Position numbers and translations under genes: made by a program. The notes beneath the pieces are model-generated. The model was not told the DNA's origin, ran no database searches, and saw only the letters and a program-made list of their open reading frames with translations. A stretch of DNA of 64,000 nucleotides from Echeneis naucrates (lineage: Eukaryota > Chordata > Actinopteri > Carangiformes > Echeneidae), in assembly GCF_900963305.1 (NCBI RefSeq), contig NC_042524.1:570501-634500 (forward strand), given 5' to 3'. This document shows positions 1 to 15,000 of the stretch, in pieces (positions within the stretch are counted from its first letter, which is position 1; every line of letters starts with the position of its first letter).

Positions 1-3000
1 TGATAAGTAAATAAAAAAACACTTGTGCCATTCTAAAGATTATTCTCTGACAACTGTCCAAATTGTTAAATCCTAAAAATCTAAAAGAAGATTAAGAGGT
101 AGTTTTTCCTCATGTATGTTTTGATACAAACTGCCGCTCAAAATCAGGAGTTATAAAATAAACAGCAGCCAAAACTCCCGACACGACAGGAGTCTGAAAA
201 CAGACAGTCTCACCAGGATGGTGGTAACGATGTAGGTTCTGTTCTGCAGCCCGTAGAACTCCTCCACCACCGGCCGGTACACCGCCGTGTTCACGTAGCC
301 CCGCCTCTCGTTCCAGTAGCCAATCTGAACACAGAGCAGCACTGTGACATCACACTGAATGTTTCCTTCTCCAAAGAAATGTGTTTGGGGTGTTTTTATC
401 TTTATGTGATCAGGAGTTCTGCTCAGTAATGATGAAAAATCAGCTCCAAAGCCTCACAGAACGGACAAATCCGGCTGATTCTCCAGTTGAAGGAGAAAAA
501 ACAGATCAAACCATCACAAAGACCGGCTGATGGTGGTTTAGAGTTTAACAGCTTTGAATTCTCTCGCTCAAAGTCCTGAGTCCAATTTTCTGATCGGACG
601 CAGGAGCTGCCCTGCATGTCTTTTAAAGAGGAGTCTGAAAGAGGAGTGAGAGAAGACCACTGAGGTGGTTTTTAGTTCTTACACTCACAAATATGTGTTC
701 TGATGGAGAGCAACCTTTCAAAATATCAGACTAAAATCAAATGTGCGACCTTCAGAAAGGAGTCTCACAGATCTGAACTTCACAGAGATAAGCCTGATGG
801 AGGACTGAAAGGATTTAGGTTTGATCAGCATGTCAGTAAAGACGCCATCAAACACCGACCCACGTCCATCTGAAGCTCCGACCTCTGCGTGACATCCCAT
901 AATCTACAGAGTAGCTTTATCTGAGCTGAGTCTGCAGGTTTTCCACACTGAACAAGTGCTGCGACAGCCGATCTACCGATTATCACACCTCTCATCAGAG
1001 AGCAGCTCGTTACCGAAACGAGCTGACGCAGCAAAAACCTGCCGACTCCCGAGAACGACCGCCGCAGGAAATGAAACCGTTCAACAGAAGCAGGAAACAG
1101 CACCTTCCTGGGGCCGGTGTGGCTGAGCTCCATCACAGTCAGGGTGTAGTTGGTCCGATGGCCTCGCTCGTCGAACTGAATGTGACCCGTCAGCCCCTCC
1201 AGACGCACCTGCACGCACACACACACACACAGCAGCATGAATCGGTGGCAGATGTCGATTTGGGGCCTCCTGCTGAGGTCGGCTCAGGCTGACAGACAGA
1301 ACAAACGTCGGTGGCGTTTCCTAAACTTCCTGTGTGATGCGTCACAGGAAGTTTAGGTGTCGCCGCTGAGGAACATCCTGTAAACAGGAAACACTCAGAA
1401 TGATTGTGTGCCTTCCTGTACCTGCTGCAGGGCTCTCTGGATGTCGATGCCTTGGCCCCAGGGAGCGGGGGGGTTGGCCAGACATTCGCCTGCGTTGCCG
1501 CGGCGAGAAATGTCAATCCGCTGCCGCCGCAGGTTCTGGAACGCCGTCGCCATGACCGTGACACCGTCATATGTCAGAGCTCCTGTGTACTGAGGCCCAG
1601 CAGATTAGAAACACTCAAACCTGATCAGGATCTTTCCAGTTCTGGACTCTGTCAGTTAACAAGCTGCAGATGAACAGCCAATCAATCAATCAATCAAACA
1701 ATCAAACAACAAAACGATTTTCTGAATATTCCCAGAAACAGCCGATAAAAATGTAATTGATGAGAAGGACAAACTAATGAGGAGAAATCATCAACCTATA
1801 TTTCTTTTTCCTCTGTGAACATAAAAAGACAAATTAGCTCCATTTTGACCTAAAATACCAGGAGGAATATGGAAAATAATGTTAATACGCTGTAAATATT
1901 TAAATATGGATGCAGTAATTCTGCTGTCTCACTGTTTCCTCAGTATAGATGTGTTCTTAAAGGAGAAACAGGAAGCGGCCTTCAGTGTGTGTCCTTACCC
2001 TGAGCCTCCTGCGGGCCAGTTTCAGGTCTTTACTGTCGAAGTTCAGCCAGTCCTGGTTGATCTTCATCACGGTCGGATCGGACCGGTTCACCAGCTGGAA
2101 GCCCGTCACGTTGGGCCCCAGTTTCTGAAACTCTGTGACGTTCAGATCCATGAAGCCCTGCCACACACACACACACACACACACAGTTTTTGACTTGAAG
2201 TCCTCCTGAACGTGTGTGTGAACAGTCGGACTCACCAGATTGGCCAGGATGTAGTGGTAGTTCTTCAAGTTCCTCCTCTGAGCGCCGATCTGAGCCAGAG
2301 AAAGTCAGAATCGAACACATGATGACTACACTTCTCGTTTTTACAGTTTCTAATGACGATACAAAGCATCCATTACAGCCTCCTCTGTGTGTGTATGTGT
2401 CCTCAAACAGCTGCTAATTGGACGACTCGGTTCCTCTTTGAAGAATTAATTGCTCATCTGCACCATCAGAGAAAGAGAGAGGGTCTGCTCAGGCCAGGGA
2501 GGAGGAGGAAGGAGAGGAAGGAGAGGAAGGAGGGTGCAGAGAAGAGAGGTTATAAAAAGGAGGAGGAAGCAGCAGTTTTCCTCTGAGGTCCAAGTCTTTA
2601 ATGAGCATCAGCCGGTCCTCCTTTATTCCTCCCTCCTCTTCCTCTCCTTCCTCACATCCTTTTCCTCCTTGCTTCCAATGGGTGGTCATGTGATCCATCA
2701 CCAGGTTTCAGCTTCTGACCGTCACCCTCTGCGGTTCAGCTCGGGGTGTACTGCTGGCATCATTATCGCCATCGTTGGTCGTTTTCTGACCCTTTGGAAT
2801 AATTAACCTGTCAGCTCCACTCATCATCAGCACCCAGCAGACAGGAAGCTCCACCTGATACCTCGGACCAGTTTCAACAGGAGCCCGGCCGAACGCCACC
2901 TGATGATTTCAGAATAAATGCAGCTGCAGCCAAAAACTTCACATCACGGATCCAAAGCAGCAGCTGATCCGTCAGGCAGGAAGAGGAGCCGGGCTGATTT

Positions 3001-6000
3001 ATGGCCTCCTACCAAAACACATCCCATAATAATCCAGAATATATTCTTCACTGCAGAAACATGCTCCTGAACCGTTCCCCTCCGTCAGTTCTCTCTCCTG
3101 CCGGTTAATTGTGTGAAGATTAAAGTTTAAAATGTGAAACAGCTACGGCTGAAAGGCGACAACATTCAGCAACATCTGCTGCTGCTCTGAAGAATACAAC
3201 TGAAAGACCACATTCATTCATTCATTCATTCATTCATTCATTCATTCATCACGGCTCCTCTCGGCGGGGACCGTTTAGGGACCAAATGATGACGAGGAGC
3301 AGGAGCCGGGCATCAAACCAACAACCACAGTCACACCTCCAGGACATCTAAAGACCCCAGGCCCGGGAACCAAACACTGTGAGGTCACGGCACGCTGTTC
3401 CACTGCGCCACAGACAAACGTGTTTCTCCTGTGGTTCTGGGTTTGATTCCCAGGTGCCTTGGTGGGTTCTCTGGACTCATCTGGTTCCTGTTTCTGCTGG
3501 TTCTGCTGGTTAGCTTCAGCTCCTTTAAAGCTCGTTATCGCTTCAATATGCTAAAATTATCACTGCATTTAATTCATGAGGTTTAATTAATCCCAGTCTG
3601 TCAGCAGCTTATTACATCCTCATCATCCTGAATATTAAACCGTATTTTATTTATATGATCTTCGTCAGCTGATCAGAGCTGCACTATCCTGACTCTCTCT
3701 CTCTCATTCCTGTTTTTGTTTGTTATGTGTCTTTCAGCCGTTTGTCTGAAATAATGAAGTCAGATATGAAATAAAGAACCAGATCTACATGTGTTTATAT
3801 TAAGCGGTCAGATGATGGTGAAGATGAGGGGACGTTTTACCAGGTTCAGGATGGAGTTGAGTCGGTCCAGCTCGCAGTCGATGATGATCTGATAGTCCTT
3901 CTTGTAGTCCAGGTCGGCCAGCAGCTTCACGAAGGCCGACTCCGTCAGAGTGTCCAGGTTAACGGAGGTGACCTGCCATTCCCGCTCTGCCGCTGTGTCC
4001 AGGATCCTCTGCAGCACCGACAGACCTGTGAGGGAAAACGCAACGTGAGTCTCCAGACGAACACCAAACTAAAGCCACAAGACTCACCGATGCTTGTTTG
4101 CATTTCGTCTTTAATAGGAGACACGTTCTAATTTTCTGACTGACAAATTCCACTTCCTGATGTTCTCAGGTGAGATACTGGGAGAAGATCCGAGGAGGCG
4201 GCAGCGTCTCAAGTGGAATGTCAAGCTGGATTTTTCCGCCTTTTTGAAGGAATAACCTGCTTCACACTGAGATGCCGCAGACAGTCCATGGTGCTATTTT
4301 GGATTAAACGATCTGATTTGATGAGAAATAAATAAATAAATACTGATGATGGTGGTTAGTCCTCCTGGACTACGGCAGAGAAAGCAGACCAGACACATCC
4401 AGAACATCAGCACAAACTGTCAATAAGCAGCTCCTCAGATGTTTTTCAGGTTCTCTTGTGTTTAAAATCCTGAGTCAACACACACAGTAATCACATCAGC
4501 ATTTTCCAGCAAACACACAAAAATACACACGTTCAAAAGTGACAATTCAGCAAAATTCAGCTCGACTTCAGAGACCGGAGACACGTGTTGAAGAAGAGAC
4601 TGTCGGTTTAACGCACACCTCAGCCTGAGTTGTTCTCTCCACTGCTGTCTTTAACCTTTACAGGTGTGTCCTGAGACCGGACCGAATGTGGGCGTGGTCT
4701 GACGGCTCGTTAGCTTCCTGTCAGCGTTTACAGCTGCAGCAACACGCACTATCTGAGCAGAGTCAGGTGTGCTAACGATAACAACAGAACAACACACCCA
4801 CACCGACAGACACACTGTCAGTCACCGAGGGGAGAGATGGGAGGCGAAAAACAATAACAGGAGGTGAACACAGACATCCCATCTCCATAAACATTCTGTA
4901 TGCATGACATCTACTATGAACGTACTGATGGGGGGGCTGAGGGCCGACTGAGGGCCCCCCCACACACACCCCCCCCACAAGTGACCAAACACATGGGGGG
5001 GGGTTTAGGGAAAAGGCAGAAAAACAGAAGAGTCTCAGAGAAAGTTTAGGTCCTCTAGATCATCGGACCTGCTCACAGTCACGAGGTTCTGGATCATCAG
5101 TCCTGGTCCTGGTCATGAGGTTCTGGATCATCAGTCCTGGTCATGAGGTTCTGGATCATCGGTCCTGGTCATGAGGTTCTGGATCATCGGTCCTGGTCAT
5201 GAGGTTCTGGATCATTGGTCCTGCTCACAGTCACAAGGTTCTGGATCATCGGTCCTGGTCCTGGTCACGAGGTTCTGGATCATTGGTCCTGCTCACAGTC
5301 ACAAGGTTCTGGATCATCAGTCCTGGTCCTGGTCATGAGGTTCTGGATCATCGTACCTGCTCACAGTCACGAGGTTCTGGATCATCGGTCCTGGTCATTA
5401 GGTTCTGGATCATCGGTCCTGGTCATGAGGTTCTGGATCATCGGTCCTGGTCATGAGGTTCTGGATCATTGGTCCTGCTCACAGTCACAAGGTTCTGGAT
5501 CATCGGTCCTGGTCCTGGTCACGAGGTTCTGGATCATTGGTCCTGCTCACAGTCACGAGGTTCTGGATCATCAGTCCTGGTCACGAGGTTCTGGATCATC
5601 GGTCCTGGTCATGAGGTTCTGGATCATCGGACCTGGTCACAGTCACGAGGTTCTGGATCATCGGTCCTGGTCATGAGGTTCTGGATCATCGGACCTGGTC
5701 ACAGTCACGAGGTTCTGGATCATCGGTCCTGCTTACAGTCACGAGGTTCTGGATCATCGGTCCTGCTCACAGTCACGAGGTTCTGGATCATTGGTCCTGC
5801 TCACAGTCATAAGGTTCTGGATCATCAGTCCTGGTCACGAGGTTCTGGATCATCGGTCCTGCTTACAGTCACGAGGTTCTGGATCATCGGTCCTGGTCAT
5901 GAGGTTCTGGATCATCGGACCTGGTCGCAGTCACGAGGTTCTGGATCATCGGTCCTGGTCCTGGTCATGAGGTTCTGGATCATCGGTCCTGGTCCTGGTC

Positions 6001-9000
6001 ATGAGGTTCTGGATCACTGGTCCTGCTCACAGTCACAAGGTTCTGGATCATCAGTCCTGGTCCTGGTCATGAGGTTCTGGATCATCGTACCTGCTCACAG
6101 TCACGAGGTTCTGGATCATCGGTCCTGGTCCTGGTCATGAGGTTCTGGATCATCGTACCTGCTCACAGTCACGAGGTTCTGGATCATCGGTCCTGGTCAT
6201 TAGGTTCTGGATCATCGGTCCTGGTCATGAGGTTCTGGATCATTGGTCCTGCTCACAGTCACAAGGTTCTGGATCATCGGTCCTGGTCCTGGTCACGAGG
6301 TTCTGGATCATTGGTCCTGCTCACAGTCACGAGGTTCTGGATCATCAGTCCTGGTCACAAGGTTCTGGATCATCGGTCCTGGTCATGAGGTTCTGGATCA
6401 TCGGACCTGGTCACAGTCACGAGGTTCTGGATCATCGGACCTGGTCATGAGGTTCTGGATCATTGGTCCTGCTCACAGTCACGAGGTTCTGGATCATCGT
6501 ACCTGCTCACAGTCACGAGGTTCTGGATCATCGGTCCTGGTCCTGGTCATGAGGTTCTGGATCATCGTACCTGCTCACAGTCACGAGGTTCTGGATCATC
6601 GGTCCTGGTCATTAGGTTCTGGATCATCGGTCCTGGTCATGAGGTTCTGGATCATTGGTCCTGCTCACAGTCACAAGGTTCTGGATCATCGGTCCTGGTC
6701 CTGGTCACGAGGTTCTGGATCATCGGTCCTGGTCATGAGGTTCTGGATCATTGGTCCTGGTCATGAGGTTCTGGATCATCGGTCCTGGTCATGAGGTTCT
6801 GGATCATTGGTCCTGCTCACAGTCACGAGGTTCTGGATCATCGGACCTGGTCCTGGTCACGAGGTTCTGGATCATCGGTCCTGGTCATGAGGTTCTGGAT
6901 CATTGGTCCTGGTCATGAGGTTCTGGATCATCGGTCCTGGTCATGAGGTTCTGGATCATTGGTCCTGCTCACAGTCACGAGGTTCTGGATCATCGGTCCT
7001 GCTTACAGTCACGAGGTTCTGGATCATCGGTCCTGGTCATGAGGTTCTGGATCATCGGACCTGGTCACAGTCACGAGGTTCTGGATCATCGGTCCTGGTC
7101 ACAGTCACAAGGTTCTGGATCATCGGTCCTGCTCACAGTCACGAGGTTCTGGATCATCGGACCTGGTCCTGGTCACGAGGTTCTGGATCATCGGACCTGG
7201 TCACAGTCACGAGGTTCTGGATCATCGGTCCTGCTCACAGTCACGAGGTTCTGGATCATCGGACCTGGTCACAGTCACAAGGTTCTGGATCATCGGTCCT
7301 GCTTACAGTCACGAGGTTCTGGATCATCGGTCCTGCTCACAGTCACGAGGTTCTGGATCATCGGACCTGGTCCTGGTCACGAGGTTCTGGATCATCGGTC
7401 CTGCTCACAGTCACGAGGTTCTGGATCATCGGACCTGGTCCTGGTCACGAGGTTCTGGATCATCGGACCTGGTCACAGTCACGAGGTTCTGGATCATCGG
7501 ACCTGCTCACAGTCACGAGGTTCTGGATCATCGGACCTGGTCCTGGTCACGAGGTTCTGGATCATCGGTCCTGCTCACAGTCACGAGGTTCTGGATCATC
7601 GGACCTGGTCCTGGTCACGAGGTTCTGGATCATCGGTCCTGCTCACAGTCACGAGGTTCTGGATCATCGGTCCTGGTCCTGGTCACGAGGTTCTGGATCA
7701 TCGGTCCTGCTCACAGTCACGAGGTTCTGGATCATCGGACCTGGTCCACAGACTCTTCCCGTCAGGACGGCTGTTTTCACTCGTCGTTACAGAATGTGTG
7801 TTTTCTCAGCGTTCAGACTTTTTGCTTTGAGGGAAGTCGAGTTAGTTGAAGTTAAAATCCTAAAAACATCAAACAAACACGCAGACATCACTTTCTCTTT
7901 GTTTGCTCAGCCTGAAACAAACTGCCTCTCCCTCCGAACATCTCGCTCTTTACACAGCTTACGTGTGTGTCGGTGCGTGAATGTGCAGCAAACTGTGTGC
8001 GCGCTGTTTGTCAAACGGTGTGTTAGCGACACATTAGCCTACTGATGCAGCAGCAGTTATGAGGACCTCATGTCCAATTACACATGGTCTCTGGTTTCTG
8101 TCCTCAGCAGCTGCTGTCTGTCCGAGGCCTCCTTTTGTTTTCTAATTAAAGAAAACATTGATGGAGTCCAGTTCAGCCGCCCTCGTCCACAACTCAGGAC
8201 TGGATGCTTTGCTCAATGACACTTTTACAGCAAGAAGACAACGACTGCAGATGAAGACAGAGAGGAACAAGTAAAAGCTTTCTCAGTCCTCTGGACGATT
8301 CATTGAACGGACGAGGACGAGGAGAAGAGGAGGATAATTAGAGAACAGAGTGAGAGAATAATGAGTAAGATGGTGCACATTTACTTTTACTGGGTCAAGT
8401 TCTGTTGTCACTCCACCATCTTGGCCAGATCTGTCTCGAATGAGTCAGAAGGTGGACCGCAAATATAAATTATGGACCTTTAATATGAATTATTGGCCCA
8501 TTAATGAAAAATATTAGAACCAAACATGAATCAGACGAAGCCTTAATCCATTTAGACCTGTGTGATGTCGTGTCACAGTAATTTAGGAGATTAGGGACAT
8601 CTTCATGTCAAACAAATATTTTACATTTGATTAAAGTGGATGGCCAAAATTGTCCAAATTAAATCATTGTAATGTAATAATGTGCGTGATGTGAGCCACA
8701 GGGCTCTATTTTAGGGCGTCCTTTGTTTCTTCTATTTATAAATTATATATCAGCTGCTCGGAAATGTGAGGCCTTTAACTACAAGTACAATCATTTCTGC
8801 TGAGGAACTTTACAGTGACATTGTGGTTTCTTCTGTTCTGTTGGTGCATCAGTTTGAAAACTAAATTGAAGAACAAGTTGCGTGGATGAAAAAGAACGGT
8901 CATCATTATTTATTAAACACAGCCACACAAAAGAAATTTTAAGTGCAACTCCGGCTAAAAGCTGCATGTTGTTGTGTGTACATTAATGTGTATTGTCCTC

Positions 9001-12000
9001 ATCACACTAACAGCGAGTTGGTAAGAACTGGCAGAAGTTACAGGTCTGAATTTTACATCAGATTGTCCTGTTATTGTGTTTCGTTTTTGTAAATCAGGAT
9101 GTTGTTGTGCAGATTAGTTGTGTTTTCCCTTTACCTTGTTATCACTTGATTTATTTTCATGTCTGAAATTATGACAAAGGAAATAGACACACAGCTAGTA
9201 TGGCTAAGATGAGGAGGAGGAAGAGGAGGAGTTATGTGATTGAGATAACAACATTTCACTGTATTTCACTGTAGCGGCTGTAAGTACAAAGAACAGCCTT
9301 GCCTGCAGGGCTGTATCCATGGCAACGAGACGGGGTGATAATCATGAGATGAGTCAGGGTCAATAAGTTCTGTGTGTGTGTGTGTGTGTGTAGAATACAG
9401 TCCGAAGTACTGCTGTAAAAATAATCAGTAAAAAATGGTCAGGTTGTTGATCCTGGACACACTGTTGTCCTCACCTGAGTTGGAGCTGTACATGTAGACG
9501 AACCTGGTCCAGTCAAAGTGCTCCAGCAGGCCCATGAGGGGCTCCTGCAGCTGGGGCCGCAGCTGCAGGACGAATTGGTTGTTTGTCTGGACGGGGAAGG
9601 ACGGCGTGACGAAGCAGACGTGCAGCGAGCCGCAGAAGGACATCAGCATGTTGACGGTCCGGCGGTCGTACAGGCCCATGATGGCGTACACGCCTTTGGA
9701 AAACTGGGAGCAGACTGGGACAGAAAGGAAAGCCAAAAGGGGGAAGCGTTAAAAAAAAGACACATTTTAATTCATTCATTCACTCATCTTCCAATCCCAG
9801 CTCACTCTGGGTGAGGGCGGGGCCACCCGACAGGGCTCCAAACAAACGAGAGAAGGGTTTGGATACACATATTTGCCCGTGTGCTCGGTCGGCAGGATTC
9901 AGTCATTTGTTAAAACATTTCCTGCTCGTTTTTTTCCCGTTTAATCTGTGTTCACATATAGAACAGCCCAGAGATAAAAGTCTTATCGTCACGGTAGACA
10001 AACATCATTTCTGCTGCTGTGTGGATGATAAAGTGCAGTTTCCTGTCCCACACAAAAGGCTTCCACGTGGTAAATCCCTGCACACACTGTGGCTGTAATC
10101 AAATTACTCTTTCATGCAGCGCTCCTTCACAGTCAGGGATTAAGTCTTAAGACAAAATAATATTCGCTGCTGAGGTACCACCAGACATTCTCTGAATTAG
10201 TGTCTCATTTTATGGTCTTCTGGGAACAATTGGATTCAGATTGTATGAAAACGTGTCTGTAGCATCTGTGTCATCAACAGAAAGGTCCATACAGTGGAAT
10301 AAATCCTGTGAGGCTGGAGGGTCCAGGTGGGCGAGGGGGCGTGGCCAAGGACTTTTCTTAAAACCACAAACATATCTTCTAGCAGTCCACACTTCAAAAT
10401 AAAACACGTTACTTAGTATAAAATATGGGCTTTTAATCTGAAGTATGGACCTTCAAGGTCCGAGGCTCATTACGTGTTTCTGTTCAGATGTTCAAAAGTA
10501 TAAATAATCGTGAGAGTAAACGTACAGGGCACAATCAAGTCAACGGAACTAACTTGTTAAAAAGTACAAATCCAGACTAACAGCGCCCTGTGGGGACCAG
10601 AGAGGCCATTATTTTATCAGAAATCTGAGTCTTTTCCTTTTGGCATTTTGGGCTCATTAAACAGGTCGGAGCAGAGAGGCAGGCAGCAACAAATACCCCC
10701 AGACCAAAGGATCTGCGACTGCAGCTAATAAACATGGCCACCGACAATCAGAAGGAATGAGCTTTAAATTTCAGTCAGTCTTTGATGATGTAAAATATGA
10801 AAGTAATGTCACAATTTCATTAAAATGTTTTTTTGCACTCACCCTTACAGCCAATGAAAACAACTGAAATCATACAAGTCATTTTCTTTTTTAAGTCGCC
10901 TTCAAGGACTTCCATAGAAAATGTGAGGAAGAAGGGGAGAGTGTGATACATGTATGAAGCACTGAGCCGACAGAAGTGACCAAACTTTAAAGGGTTCAGC
11001 CTCCACAGCTGAAGGACGACACAGACTGAGGTCATAAAGACGCCCAAAACACTCAGAGGTAACAATTCTGTCGTGGCAGCACAATCTGAGAGCTTTGGAC
11101 AAAACTTAAGACCTGCTTCTGTTATCTAAGGCCGATTGTCTGCAGACGGACTTCCAGGCTTTAAAACCTGCAGATACGCTGACTGTCAATTTCTCTACCA
11201 GGCTGAGGCAACAACACACAGTCTGGACAGGAAGTGATGACCTCTCCTGTTTCCAACAGGAAAGTTCACTTCATGTAGTTTGGTTTTGTTCAGTCTGACC
11301 AGGTTGGATGGCTGTTTTCTGTTATTTTGGTTTTCTTTCACTTCTTCACTTTAATCAAGAAATAAATACAATTAGTAAGTTTATAATAACTGATCCATCG
11401 TGTCTCTGTCAAACCTATTCAGACCTGATGTTAAATGAGCAGCAGATGTGCTGGCAGGCGTCCTCCTCGGCCTCAGTGTGTGTCCTTGTTGCATCTTCAC
11501 GTCCCCGTGGCCAGCGCTCACGCACAAACACAATAACAACAAGTGAGGTCCCTCAGAGCAGGCTAGCTCTGGAAATAACTCTCCCCTCCAGGGCTACGCT
11601 ATCATGCTAACAATAGATGTTTGTCCTCAGGCGGACGCTATCATGCTAACGAGGTGTCTGTCTCTTAGCATTAGCGCTGTTGTCCCACTGGGACGTCAGA
11701 CCTCCTTCATCAAAGACAGTCGGCAGCCGAGTCCACAGATGCTGAGAGTCCTGGGACGCTTTGTGCTTACATGACTTCAGGGCCCGGACGTGGGTCCAGA
11801 TGGTCTAACTACGGGATGAACCAGTCAAGGTTCTTATAAACAACACAGTTATAACAGAAACTACAACAGACTGAAATGATACTGTGTCCTATCATCAGCC
11901 TGGACTAACGTGAGGACGTGACTGGACAGAGCTCGTCTTTGGGGCAGAAGGTAAAGAGAGGAACAGTAACAAAGCTTCGAACAAACACCAAGCTGACACT

Positions 12001-15000
12001 GAAGGACCAGCGCTGCACAGAAACCTCTCAGACTCAGGACTTCCTGTGGAGGAAGATCATGTGACGCGGTCAAAGGCTGGTTAGCTCATTCAGGCCGGAC
12101 TGATGTTTTTGTCCCTGTGCAGGCGCCGTACCTGCGTGGAATGATCAGCACTAATTAAATCAGCTGACGGACACCAACCAGCTCTTTAACCACAAGGACA
12201 GTCGTGGCGGCGGCGCAAAGACCGGGCTGACCTTCGCCTCGTAGCCACGGACGGTCCTCCAGTCAGACATCTCCCTCCTCACCACCTGAGGCTTTTAGAC
12301 AGAGCTTTATTTAAACACAGCCAGAGACGACGACAGGCGCCACGGGGCCCACAGCTGAGACCATGTCTCCCCACAGAGCTGCTCATCCTGCTGACACATC
12401 CGTCCATCTGTCCGTCTCTGACAAACACCGCGACCCACGTTTGGACGGGGCGGGGGATAATGGCAGGTGATTCAGAGGACGTCCATCAAGTAGAGGCATC
12501 CGTCGTCATCAGCATCATCATCATCCGTTCATGACGACCCGCAGCTCACCATCCTCAGCTGAGGAGACAGGACAGCCCGGAAACATCCTGCGATCGGGTC
12601 AGTATTCCATTCTGTCGTTAGGCATTCCCGTCAGCTCGCCGACCAACTCCAGGTCAGGCCAGAACCAGCAGCATCTACAATCCAGCACCAGACGCTTTCA
12701 TCTGAGGCGACACTGAATGTGAGCCGGTCCTGGTTCTCCAGGCCTCTTCGTCTCAGAGTGAATCAGTCAACGGTCCAGATGATTCGTCCTGTTTCTGGAG
12801 GAAGATGAGCCGCTCTGTGAGGCTTTGAGCGGTTTTTTCCTCCTTAAACTAGAGAATCAGCTCAGATTCCTCATGTGTGAAAGTGACTTCAGCAGTTCTA
12901 AACAGAGGTCAGACTGTATTGAAGGCTATGGGAAAATGGCCCTCCTTCTCCTACAGTCCAGTATGCTGTGGGTTGATGGTTTTTGGTGGTGTAATTTAGA
13001 AACTGATTATGTTTCTGTTGTTTCACAGATAAATTCATGAATTCAAAGAATAATCTGTACATGAATAAAGATAAAGAATTGTTGAAGGTGTTGAAGTCGG
13101 ACATTTGTTATCATAGACACAGATAATTAACACTTTCAGAGCTGTAGACACACACAACCAGCAAAAGAACAACAACCTAAACACCAGGTTTCTCGCTTTC
13201 CTTCCTGGGTCAAAGGCCTGAGAGGTCGAAGGTCACATCTTCAGACAAACACACACCAGATGCCAACAGAGAGCAGGATGGCAGCGAGCACCCGCCTCAA
13301 CCTCCGGCTCTAATTAATGTGTTTAGCAGAGATGCTGAATAATAGATTAAATGGCTGCCTTCCTCAGGGTGATACAGTATACACATCCACATCGTGATTC
13401 ACACACACACACACATCACATCCAAAGTAATTTAGGCAACTGCTGCCTCCGAGGCATCAATGCAATAATCTCCTGCTGAGAATTGAAACTCTGACACACA
13501 CACAGATATGGAGGCTCCTCCAACAGTCGTGGTTTTAAATCCCACCTGTCTGTTGCTTCCACGTCTACATTTACATTTCAGTTGTCCACAGAGACTCACA
13601 CACATTTCACACCAGAGCCGAAAACCAATTGTGTGAGTAGCTACCAGCTACACAACTAAACAACTACACAAGCAGGCTGAGTGTCGGTTTCACAAGTGCA
13701 TCGTAAAGGCAGAAAGGGGTGAAACTGTCTTCAGTCTGCTGCTGAGCCGAAAAGACAAAGTGACTTCACCGTGAATGCCACCAACACTACCGGTCCCCTC
13801 GTGGACAAAAAGGCTCATCAGGCTGACAGTTCAGCTGCATGTCAGGAGCAAAAACCAGGACGACACGACGGCGCTTTTATTTTCTGTGAAACTGGACGTT
13901 TAGAAAAGTCTCTGTGCATTCAAAACACTGAGCCTCACGACACTGAAAATACAAAAGTTATATTAATAATCCTTCTGTCAATAATAAAATAAAAATCATT
14001 TGAATCATGCATTTGTCAGTAATGAAGTAATGAACAGTGTATCTAAGACTTTCTGGAAGGTTTTAGACATTTTATTGTGAGATTTCAAGTTGTTTTTTTT
14101 TTTTTATATGTTTTTACTTCTAATTTGTCGGCAGTTTCCAGTTGAGCCTGAAGCAGACTGAAGGAAACTCAGCTGCTGTTTGTAAGTTCATCCAACACAC
14201 TGATAGTGTGTGAGTGAATCAGGTCTTTAATGGCGTTGACAACCTGGAAACTCAGTTTTTAATTGGCGGGCCACTGAGGAACGAGCCTGGGTGGTGACCT
14301 TTGACCTTGGGGTTGTAAACAATTAGTGTGCATTTAATGTGTTTTAATGAGCAGCAGTGATTGGTTTCCTGCTGCTGTTCCTCGGGGGACCCTGCAGTTT
14401 ATTTCCTCTCTGTTCTTCTGTTATTTTCAGTTTTGTTCTGTGCCTTCGCCCTCCTGCCAGCTGATACAGCTGCTGTTTGTCTGACATGAAACTAAAGATT
14501 AAGATTATTAATTAAAGATAATCCCTTTCTCTCTGCTGCCGGTCTTTGTATCTAAACACCGGCTCTTCCTTTTCCTAATTATTTGCCAGATTGTGCTGCT
14601 GAAGATAAACGTCTTTCCAGGCAACACGTGCAACGCCCTTTTCTTTCTTTTTTAAACGCTGCACTTTATCCTCATTTCACATTGGAAGTGTTCAACTGAG
14701 CATGAAACTATGATTGAGTCCTCAAGGGCGAACCGTCTCCAGCACCCCCCAGCCCCCCTCTGTCCTGTCTAACTGTCTCCAGCCCCCCCCAGCCCCCCTC
14801 TGTCCTGTCTAACTGTCTCCAGCACCCCCCACCCCCCTCTGTCCTGTCTAACTGTCTCCAGCCCCCCCCCAGCCCCCCTCTGTCCTGTCTAACCGTCTCC
14901 AGCACCCCCCACCCCCCTCTGTCCTGTCTAACCGTCTCCAGCAACCCCCACCCCCCTCTGTCCTGTCTAACCGTCTCCAGCCCCCCCCCACCCCCCTCTG

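Noticed and set aside
5057-7747. CRISPR-like array
   Set aside because: Units are contiguous with no unique spacers and the DNA is vertebrate.
5199-8045. Several long open frames (up to 380 codons) with [15 protein letters not shown] repeats
   Set aside because: They are read-outs of the minisatellite in intron 3; different frames are open in the same place and none has a splice or start context.
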